A DNA stretch of 9,303 nucleotides from JBELMB01 sp042088665 (GTDB lineage Bacteria > Pseudomonadota > Alphaproteobacteria > Rhodobacterales > Rhodobacteraceae), in contig JBELMB010000201.1 in NCBI GenBank assembly GCA_042088665.1, positions 1 through 9,303 on the forward strand, in the 5' to 3' direction. The notes below the pieces were generated by a model. That model had not been told where the DNA came from. It saw nothing but the letters and a program-made list of their open reading frames with translations, and ran no database searches. The translations under genes were made by a program, and so were the position numbers. Positions 1-4,413 of the stretch are shown here, in pieces (position 1 is the stretch's first letter; each line of letters begins with the position of its first letter).

Positions 1-400
1 GGTCGGTGACGCGCGCACCGCACAGGACGCCGCCTCCGCCATCGGCTGCGCGTTGGACCAGATCGTGAAATCCATCATCTTTCGCACCGAAAATTCGGGC
101 GCTGCGGTCCTGTTTCTGACGGCGGGTGGCAATGCGGTCAGCGCTTCAAAGGCCAGCGCCCTCGCCGGTGAACCTTTGGGCAAGGCCGATGCAACGCTGA
201 TCCGCGCGCAGACAGGGTTTGCCATCGGCGGGGTCGCCCCGCTTGGGCATCTGTCCCCCATTCGCGCCTGGTGCGATCCGCGCCTGATGGCCTTTGACAC
301 GGTCTGGGCCGCCGCGGGCACACCGCGCCACGTCTTTGCCATTGCGCCGCGCCTTTTGCCGGACCTCACCGGCGCGACCCTCGCCGATTTCGTAGAATGA
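1..400 (+). CDS. YbaK/EbsC-family aminoacyl-tRNA deacylase (3' part)
   Basis: The reading frame is open from base 2 at the window edge to the TGA at 398-400, giving 132 visible residues, so the true start lies outside. Family features seen: an Ala-rich helix followed by QIVKSIIF, whose Lys is the conserved active-site lysine of YbaK/ProX domains; a central ALAGEPLGKAD stretch; and the glycine loop TGFAIGGVAPLG followed by a short C-terminal strand region. Proteins of this family are free-standing trans-editing enzymes in the cytoplasm that hydrolyse mischarged tRNA, for example Cys-tRNA(Pro) or Ala-tRNA(Pro). The exact tRNA substrate cannot be told from this fragment. A TTG at 53 could be mistaken for a start, but the similarity clearly continues upstream of it. 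No terminator is obvious directly after the stop. Confidence 0.85.
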   Translation, partial: VGDARTAQDAASAIGCALDQIVKSIIFRTENSGAAVLFLTAGGNAVSASKASALAGEPLGKADATLIRAQTGFAIGGVAPLGHLSPIRAWCDPRLMAFDTVWAAAGTPRHVFAIAPRLLPDLTGATLADFVE

Positions 401-626
401 CGCGAGGGGCGTTCGCAGGACGTCACGAGGGCTTTAGAGGCGCGCAATCGGTTTGCACGGGCTGCGCCAGACAGAATGCCGCCTCATCCCGCCACAAAGC
501 AGGGCCAGCTGCCTTTGACGGGACAGCTTGCCCACAACTAAGGGCACGCCCTGCCGCACATCCATTTCTGCGCTCCGACGTCCCTCCCTTACCCGGGTCC
601 GGACGATCACCGGCCTAGCACTTGGA

Positions 627-650
627 AGCACTGGGCACAGCACTGGGCAC
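627..650. repeat. 12-bp tandem repeat, two perfect copies
   Basis: The unit AGCACTGGGCAC occurs twice back to back (627-638 and 639-650) and is followed by the first two bases of a third copy. It lies in non-coding sequence. It is one of several short tandem repeats of about 12 bp in spacers of this window. Confidence 0.8.
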
Positions 651-738
651 AGAGGCATCCAACAGGCCCACAGGTCCTGTTCCGCAGGGATCGGTCCAAT
701 CCCGCGGCGATCCGCCATCTGCGCGCCCTCCAGTGTTA

Positions 739-757
739 ATGTAAAAAACATTTACAT
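739..757. promoter_or_regulatory. Palindrome 1, probable operator (ATGTAAA-N5-TTTACAT)
   Basis: Two perfect 7-bp arms, ATGTAAA and TTTACAT, flank a 5-bp centre AAACA. The same architecture and nearly the same centre recur at 798-816, which argues for a dimeric DNA-binding protein with two sites upstream of the DUF2852 gene. The regulator is not identified. Confidence 0.6.
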
Positions 758-797
758 GCGCTCTTGAAAGCCGGGGCCTGCATCCCGATCTCCTGTA

Positions 798-816
798 ATG
801 TGAAAGACATTCACAT
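798..816. promoter_or_regulatory. Palindrome 2, probable operator (ATGTGAA-N5-TTCACAT)
   Basis: Perfect 7-bp arms ATGTGAA and TTCACAT flank the centre AGACA. It differs from palindrome 1 by one symmetric base change per arm (A to G, compensated by T to C) and one base in the centre. Symmetric change is what one expects for two sites of the same protein. It ends 25 bp before the ATG of the DUF2852 gene and overlaps a -10-like TGTAAT (794-799), a position typical for a repressor. Confidence 0.6.
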
Positions 817-841
817 CAACCCACGAAACACGGAGACAGAT

Positions 842-1303
842 ATGACCACCGCCGCTCAAACGACCCACATGCCCGCCCCTGCTGGCTGGCTCACCCGGGC
901 CGAGGCATGGCTGGATCACAAGGGCAAAGGTGCCTGGATCGCGGCCATGGTCCTCGGATTCATCTTCTTCTGGCCTGTTGGCCTCGCCCTTCTTGCCTAT
1001 ATGATCTGGAGCAAACGCATGTTCTCGAAATGCAGCCACCGCAAACATCAACACCACGCCGCCCGCAAGACCGCATGGGCCGCGATGAAACCCTCCGGCA
1101 ACACGGCCTTTGATGCCTACAAGGCAGAAACGCTGCAGCGCCTCGAAACCGAGCAGGACGCCTTTGAGGCCTTCCTCGAGCGGTTGCGCGACGCCAAGGA
1201 CAAGGCCGAGTTCGACCAGTTCATGGGCGACCGCGAAACCCGCGCCGCCCAGGACGCCGAAAGCGCAAAGGGTGACGACACCAAACCGGTCGAAACCGCC
1301 TGA
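842..1303 (+). CDS. DUF2852 family membrane protein
   Basis: The protein has 153 residues from the ATG at 842, preceded by a GGAGA Shine-Dalgarno at 832-836. An in-frame TTG at 764 would lengthen it, but that extension covers palindrome 2 and is not protein-like. Seen in order: a short polar N-terminus, then WIAAMVLGFIFFWPVGLALL (residues 32-51), one or two membrane segments typical of DUF2852. A Cys/His/Lys-rich basic patch follows at 61-75, then a charged helical region (85-136) with FDAYKAETLQRLETEQDAF and LRDAKDKAEFDQFM. Known: DUF2852 proteins are small alphaproteobacterial inner-membrane proteins without an established function. Inferred: a single-span or hairpin anchor with a cytoplasmic coiled-coil-like tail. 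The next gene is a paralogue sharing that tail, and an RDD membrane protein follows, so the three probably form one operon controlled through the twin palindromes. Confidence 0.85.
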   Translation: MTTAAQTTHMPAPAGWLTRAEAWLDHKGKGAWIAAMVLGFIFFWPVGLALLAYMIWSKRMFSKCSHRKHQHHAARKTAWAAMKPSGNTAFDAYKAETLQRLETEQDAFEAFLERLRDAKDKAEFDQFMGDRETRAAQDAESAKGDDTKPVETA

Positions 1304-1320
1304 TCTGACGGTATCAAAAG

Positions 1321-1344
1321 GGTCCGCGCCATGCTGCGCGGGCC
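1321..1344 (+). other. Hairpin after the first DUF2852 gene
   Basis: A 9-bp stem (1321-1329 with 1336-1344, one G-U pair) closes a 6-base loop. It starts 17 bp after the stop codon. No U-run follows, so it is more likely an mRNA-stability or partial-termination element than a full terminator. A hairpin of the same size follows the paralogue at 2080-2103. Confidence 0.5.
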
Positions 1345-1398
1345 TTCCGCGACAGGTGTTCCGGGATGGTCTATACTGGGACCACGCCCCAAGGAACG

Positions 1399-1434
1399 CA
1401 CCCCGCCAAGTACCCCGCCAAACACCCCGGATGA
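1399..1434. repeat. Imperfect 12-bp tandem repeat
   Basis: CACCCCGCCAAG (1399-1410) and TACCCCGCCAAA (1411-1422) differ at their first and last bases. A third copy (1423-1434) keeps only its first seven bases. The repeat lies in the 206-bp spacer between the two DUF2852-type genes. Confidence 0.55.
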
Positions 1435-1496
1435 CCCACCAAGATGGTCCCTGAAAAGACCCCAAGGACAGGACACCCGAGGCAAGACCCACCCCC

Positions 1497-1502
1497 AAGG
1501 AG
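1497..1502 (+). promoter_or_regulatory. Ribosome binding site fixing a GTG start
   Basis: AAGGAG at 1497-1502 lies 7 bases before the GTG at 1510. This is the best ribosome site in the spacer. It selects the GTG over the in-frame ATG at 1444, whose 22-residue extension is Pro/Arg-rich and has no comparable site. Confidence 0.75.
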
Positions 1503-1509
1503 ACCCACA

Positions 1510-2007
1510 GTGACCACTGCCAACGCTGTTCCCCCCACCGCCCATGTTCAGCCCCAGCGGCACCGTCCGCCCAGCGGCGTCCTGATCGTGACGATGGTGC
1601 TCTACACCGGATTTGCGATCCCCGTGTCCATCGTCGCCATGGCGCATGCCTTCCCGATCGGCGTCTTGCTGGCGGCTTTCCTCGCGTGGCAATGGGGTCG
1701 CCTGCCCGCGCTCATCGCCGGCAATCCCCCGGCTGTCACCTTTGCCGCGCTGACACCGCAAGTGCCGACAGAGGCCCCGGCCTCGCAGGGCGCGACCTCA
1801 ACCGGCAAGATGACCTCTGGCAACGCCAGCTTTGACGCCTACCGCGAAGACCTGCTGACGCGGCTGGAAAAGGAACAAAGCGATTTCGAAGGCTTTGTCG
1901 CCCGGTTGCGCGCCGCCAAGGACAAGACCGAGTTTGACACCTATATGGATGCCCGTGAACAGCGTGCCCGGCGCGGCCCGGACGATGCCGCACCAAAGCC
2001 CGCCTGA
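1510..2007 (+). CDS. DUF2852-like membrane protein, diverged paralogue
   Basis: The protein has 165 residues from the GTG at 1510. Its first four residues (MTTA) match the upstream protein, supporting this start. The C-terminal 52 residues (103-154) align without gaps to residues 85-136 of the upstream DUF2852 protein with about 31 identities by eye, including SGN, FDAY, RLE, AKDK and EFD. The membrane half is different: two likely membrane segments at about 23-45 and 48-65, joined by a short loop, replace the usual WIAAMVLGF-type segment, followed by a Pro/Ala-rich linker (71-100). It is therefore a tandem duplicate in which the charged helical tail was kept and the anchor was rebuilt. Function is unknown. 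The conserved tail may mediate contact between the two proteins or with a shared partner. It is expressed with the genes on either side if the spacers are transcribed through. Confidence 0.8.
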   Translation: MTTANAVPPTAHVQPQRHRPPSGVLIVTMVLYTGFAIPVSIVAMAHAFPIGVLLAAFLAWQWGRLPALIAGNPPAVTFAALTPQVPTEAPASQGATSTGKMTSGNASFDAYREDLLTRLEKEQSDFEGFVARLRAAKDKTEFDTYMDAREQRARRGPDDAAPKPA

Positions 2008-2079
2008 CGGCCGCCGCCCCCCCAAGGGTCGGCAGGACCGGCCTGCGCGGATACGGGCGGCAATCAACGCCTTTCGCTG

Positions 2080-2103
2080 GAGAGGGCCCCTGACGGTCCT
2101 CTC
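2080..2103 (+). other. Hairpin after the second DUF2852-type gene
   Basis: GAGAGGGCC (2080-2088) pairs with GGTCCTCTC (2095-2103), one G-U pair, around the 6-base loop CCTGAC. There is no U-run. Stem length, loop size and a single wobble match the hairpin at 1321-1344, and a CCCCAAGG lies downstream of both (1387-1394 and 2113-2120). The two spacers may therefore share origin as well as the two genes. Confidence 0.5.
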
Positions 2104-2162
2104 GCCCCCCACACCCCAAGGGCGCCACAGCGCGCCGACCAAACCAGAACACGGAGACCAAA

Positions 2163-2606
2163 ATGTACACCGAGCCGTTGTCCCATCTTCCAGATCCCGC
2201 GCGCCAGGCAGGGTTCTATGACGGTGTCACGCTCAAACGCGGCCTCGCCTGGGTGATCGACACCATCGTGATCGGTCTGCTGACACTGCTGATTTCCGTG
2301 TTCACCATCGTGGGCCTGTTCATGATGCCGCTGATCTTTCTGCTGGTGGGCTTCATCTACCGCTGGATCAGCCTCGCCGGGGGCTCTGCGACGCCGGGCA
2401 TGCGCCTCATGGCGATCGAGTTTCGCAACGTCTCGGGCGAGCGACTGGATGCGGGAACGGCCTTCTTGCACACGCTGGGTTTCACAATCCTGACCTCAAC
2501 GATGTTGCTCCAGCTGATCTCCATCGTGCTGATGTTCGTGAACGAACGCGGCCAGGGCCTGACGGATATGGTGCTTGGGACCGTCGCGCTGAACAAGCGC
2601 GCCTGA
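2163..2606 (+). CDS. RDD family membrane protein
   Basis: The protein has 147 residues from the ATG at 2163, preceded by ACACGGAGAC, the same leader motif that precedes the first DUF2852 gene. The RDD pattern is visible: KRGLAWVIDTIVI (residues 25-37) carries the first Arg and Asp inside the first membrane segment, GGSATPGMRLMAIEF (73-87) is the family's Gly-Pro-Gly loop, and GLTDMVLGTVAL (132-143) carries the last Asp. Membrane segments are predicted at about 29-50, 52-70 and 103-126. RDD proteins are small inner-membrane proteins. Some act as ion antiporters or transport helpers, and most are uncharacterised. The length is normal for a stand-alone RDD domain. It is the last gene of the DUF2852 cluster, 155 bp after the second paralogue and before two terminator hairpins. 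Confidence 0.88.
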   Translation: MYTEPLSHLPDPARQAGFYDGVTLKRGLAWVIDTIVIGLLTLLISVFTIVGLFMMPLIFLLVGFIYRWISLAGGSATPGMRLMAIEFRNVSGERLDAGTAFLHTLGFTILTSTMLLQLISIVLMFVNERGQGLTDMVLGTVALNKRA

Positions 2607-2636
2607 GGCGCCGCCGGATAGGCGCGCCAAAGCCTC

Positions 2637-2664
2637 CGGCCGGCCCCGCAAAGGCCGGCCGTTT
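2637..2664 (+). terminator. Terminator-like hairpin after the RDD gene
   Basis: A perfect 9-bp GC-only stem (2637-2645 with 2653-2661) closes a 7-base loop and runs into TTT. It starts 30 bp after the RDD stop. The T-run is short, so termination may be partial on its own. Confidence 0.6.
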
Positions 2665-2703
2665 CAGCAAAGACTTGCCCGTCCCACCAGTCAAACCCCG
2701 CCA

Positions 2704-2734
2704 GAGGCCCCCTTACCGGGGCCTCGCAGTTTTT
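2704..2734 (+). terminator. Second terminator hairpin with T-run
   Basis: GAGGCCCC (2704-2711) pairs with GGGGCCTC (2718-2725) around a 6-base loop, followed by GCAG and five T. It is a better intrinsic terminator than the one 40 bp upstream. Together they insulate bpt from the DUF2852-RDD operon. Confidence 0.7.
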
Positions 2735-2801
2735 GGGGGGGTTGGCGAGCCTGCGGATCGTTGTTACCGTTTGATTAAACAACTTCGGATATGACACTCA
2801 T

Positions 2802-3614
2802 ATGCGTCACGCGCTGCCGCTTGCACCTCAGTTCTACGTGACCGCCCCCCAGGCCTGCCCCTACCTCGAAGGCCGGATGGAGCGGAAACTGTTCACCGCC
2901 TTGCAGGGCGATTCAGCGCAAAAGCTGAATGACAGCCTGTCAAAGCAGGGATTCCGCCGGTCGCAAAATGTGCTTTACCGGCCCTCTTGCTCTGACTGCG
3001 CCGCCTGCATGTCTGCACGCATCGACGTGCGCCGGTTTGAACCGACGCGCTCGCAGCGCAAGACCAACCGCAAGAACGCGCATCTGGAACGGCGCGCGAC
3101 CTCGCCATGGGCCACGGAAGAGCAATATGACCTCTTCCGCCGCTACCTCGATACGCGGCACGCGGATGGCGGAATGGCGGATATGGATGTCTTTGAATTC
3201 GCCGCCATGATCGAGGAAACGCCGATCCGCTCTCGTGTGGTGGAATACCTCGACCGCGACAGCGGCGCATTGGTTGCGACCTGCCTGACCGATATGCTCG
3301 ATGACGGGCTGTCGATGGTCTACAGCTTCTATGACCCGGAATACGTCAGGAATTCGCTGGGCACCTGGATGATCCTCGACCATATCGAGATCGCGCGCGA
3401 GGCCGGTCTGCCCTATATTTACTTGGGCTATTGGGTCCCCGGCAGCGAAAAGATGGGATACAAGGCGCAGTTCGACGCGCTGGAAATCTATCGCCGCGGC
3501 GCTTGGGAACCTCTGGACGACCCGGAGGATTTCGAGGCGGAAACGCATCCTCTGTCCACCGATCCGATTGCGGAACAAGTGGCGAATATCTCTTTCCCCG
3601 ACACCCGCGGCTGA
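2802..3614 (+). CDS. bpt: Aspartate/glutamate leucyltransferase (Bpt)
   Basis: The protein has 270 residues, normal for the bacterial Bpt/ATE family. It transfers leucine from Leu-tRNA to N-terminal Asp or Glu of cytoplasmic proteins, marking them for degradation through the N-end rule (ClpS/ClpAP). Seen: an N-terminal block with CPYLEGR (residues 19-25) and CSDCAAC (63-69), matching the Cys-containing ATE N-terminal domain. After it come RSQRKTNRKN (83-92) and the GNAT-fold catalytic half with SFYDPEYVRNSLGTWMILDH (175-194) and YLGYWVPGSEKMGYKAQF (207-224). The start at MRHALPLAPQFYVTAP fits relatives, although the ribosome site is weak (GGAT at 2787-2790). The gene stands alone between terminators and a long spacer, with an AT-rich leader (2755-2800) that probably holds its promoter. 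Leu versus Arg specificity is inferred from family type. Confidence 0.92.
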   Translation: MRHALPLAPQFYVTAPQACPYLEGRMERKLFTALQGDSAQKLNDSLSKQGFRRSQNVLYRPSCSDCAACMSARIDVRRFEPTRSQRKTNRKNAHLERRATSPWATEEQYDLFRRYLDTRHADGGMADMDVFEFAAMIEETPIRSRVVEYLDRDSGALVATCLTDMLDDGLSMVYSFYDPEYVRNSLGTWMILDHIEIAREAGLPYIYLGYWVPGSEKMGYKAQFDALEIYRRGAWEPLDDPEDFEAETHPLSTDPIAEQVANISFPDTRG

Positions 3615-3881
3615 CGCGGATCATCTGATCCACGTGCGGCCATGGTCTGAGGACCGGCTCCGCAGGCACAGGGCCTTGGGCCACAGTGTTTGATGGCACA
3701 GTGTTTGGGGGCACATTGGTGCCGATCAGACATGCCCTGGCCAACCCCACGCAAGGCCCGAACAAAATCAGACCTCGGTCACGTCTCGCGAGAGCGCCCC
3801 GCGCGCTCCCGTGTCCAACATCAGGCCCGGCTCAGGCCCCAACATCAGGCCCCAACTCAGGCCCCAACATCAGGCCCCGAC
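3615..3881. other. Repeat-rich spacer downstream of bpt
   Basis: No gene is supported here on the plus strand. The Pro/Arg-rich open frames that cross the region arise from the repeats and from high GC. It contains a small imperfect hairpin directly after the bpt stop (GGATC/GATCC, 3618-3631), a 15-bp repeat (3682-3711), a 6-bp stem (3792-3797 with 3803-3808) and the larger repeat at 3815-3888. Confidence 0.55.
3682..3711. repeat. 15-bp tandem repeat, two copies
   Basis: CACAGTGTTTGATGG (3682-3696) and CACAGTGTTTGGGGG (3697-3711) differ at two bases. A degraded third copy starts with CACA at 3712. It lies in the non-coding spacer downstream of bpt. Confidence 0.75.
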
Positions 3882-3888
3882 TCAGGCC
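3815..3888. repeat. Composite tandem repeat of about 25 bp, three copies
   Basis: Six half-units alternate: CCAACATCAGGCC (13 bp, three perfect copies at 3815, 3839 and 3864) and CCAACTCAGGCC or close variants (11-12 bp at 3828, 3852 and 3877). The basic half-unit is thus about 12 bp and the higher-order unit about 25 bp. The TGA of the possible minus-strand gene ending at 3882 lies inside the last half-unit. Confidence 0.85.
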
Positions 3889-4181
3889 AAGCCCAGCACA
3901 AAGGGCAAGGCCGGGGTCATCGACGCGCTCGCCACCAAAAGCACCGCCGCGCGCAGCATCCGCGTCACGCGATCATGGAACGCCACGGCGGGCGCCATCA
4001 GGTGTTTTGCCGGGTCAGACACCGTCAGCAAGGCGGGATCGTGCCACGTGGGGCCGCGACGATGCACGGGCCCCGCCAGCGATCCGCGGTAAAGCGCACG
4101 TCGCTCTTCCGCAGGATGTGACGGGCTGCGGTGCTGTCGCGACCGCGGTTGGGTCAACGCTTCGATTCGCGTCAGGGACAT
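3882..4181 (-). CDS. Possible small protein with C-terminal membrane segment
   Basis: A 99-codon frame runs from the ATG at 4181 to a TGA inside the tandem repeat. AAAGG lies 8 bases before the ATG, an acceptable ribosome site. The second half of the frame has the G/C-rich third positions of real genes in this window; the first half does not. The predicted protein is basic and polar up to about residue 73 and ends in one hydrophobic stretch, MLRAAVLLVASASMTPALPF (75-94), that could span the membrane. I do not recognise a family. It lies 182 bp downstream of the terminator of the transporter operon, so it would need its own promoter in the AT-rich stretch 4200-4300, which holds a 13-bp palindrome. 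It may also be chance or a decayed gene. Confidence 0.35.
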   Translation of the reverse strand: MSLTRIEALTQPRSRQHRSPSHPAEERRALYRGSLAGPVHRRGPTWHDPALLTVSDPAKHLMAPAVAFHDRVTRMLRAAVLLVASASMTPALPFVLGLA

Positions 4182-4355
4182 GGGTCAGGCCTTTCTGCTC
4201 TGGGTCGTTTCGGGTCTGCGCCCGATGTCCCGCCAAACTGCCCACTGTTTACGGTCTAAGAACGAAGAGATTGGTTCAAATTTGCGGCAAATCTGTTCTT
4301 GCTGGCGCAGCAGTGACCCGAGCCCACGCGCGATCCAGACCAAACCACAAGCCCC
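4182..4355. other. Spacer with AT-rich promoter-like stretch and palindrome
   Basis: No gene is supported. The centre (about 4240-4300) is clearly more AT-rich than its surroundings. It holds the 13-bp palindrome ATTTGC-G-GCAAAT (4280-4292), about 100 bp upstream of the ATG of the possible small minus-strand gene. This could be an operator or promoter region for that gene. Confidence 0.4.
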
Positions 4356-4392
4356 AAAACGAAAAAGGGCCACCCAAACGGGCGGCCCTTTT
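4356..4392 (-). terminator. Terminator of the TRAP operon
   Basis: A 9-bp stem (4363-4371 with 4384-4392) is extended inside by a CCC/GGG pairing. On the minus strand it is followed by TTTTT-C-G-TTTT, the complement of 4356-4366. It begins 21 bp after the dctM stop. The plus strand also ends the stem in TTTT, so it may act in both directions. Confidence 0.85.
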
Positions 4393-4413
4393 CGGGTCAG
4401 GTCACCGACGGTC

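Larger units (their letters stand above)
401..841. other. Gene-free stretch with repeat and palindromes
   Basis: I find no convincing gene between the YbaK stop and the DUF2852 start. Open frames here have unremarkable composition and no recognisable motif. The stretch contains a 12-bp direct repeat (627-650) and, close to the next gene, two 19-bp palindromes (739-757 and 798-816). The last 110 bases are visibly more AT-rich than the rest and probably hold the promoter of the DUF2852 operon. A TGTAAT at 794-799 resembles a -10 hexamer and overlaps the second palindrome, but no good -35 sits at the right distance. Confidence 0.6.

Noticed and set aside
397..618. Plus-strand frame of 73 codons overlapping the YbaK stop (ATGA)
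   Set aside because: The overlap looks like translational coupling, but there is no coding-like third-position bias, no family and no ribosome site beyond chance.
434..751. Minus-strand frame of 105 codons
   Set aside because: Its start lies inside palindrome 1 and the product has no recognisable feature. It covers the 12-bp repeat and is best explained as chance.
739..816. PpsR/CrtJ or FNR/NnrR sites
   Set aside because: The palindromes contain TGT and ACA, but these are 11 bases apart where PpsR/CrtJ needs 12. The TTGAT-N4-ATCAA core of FNR-type sites is absent.
752..1498. Minus-strand frame of 248 codons
   Set aside because: It is antisense to the first DUF2852 gene and crosses palindrome 2, the hairpin and the spacer. 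The Gly-rich product is typical of a shadow frame.
1444..1509. Upstream ATG for the second DUF2852-like gene
   Set aside because: The extension is Pro/Arg-rich and lacks a ribosome site. The GTG at 1510 has AAGGAG at the right distance and gives the same N-terminus, MTTA, as the paralogue.
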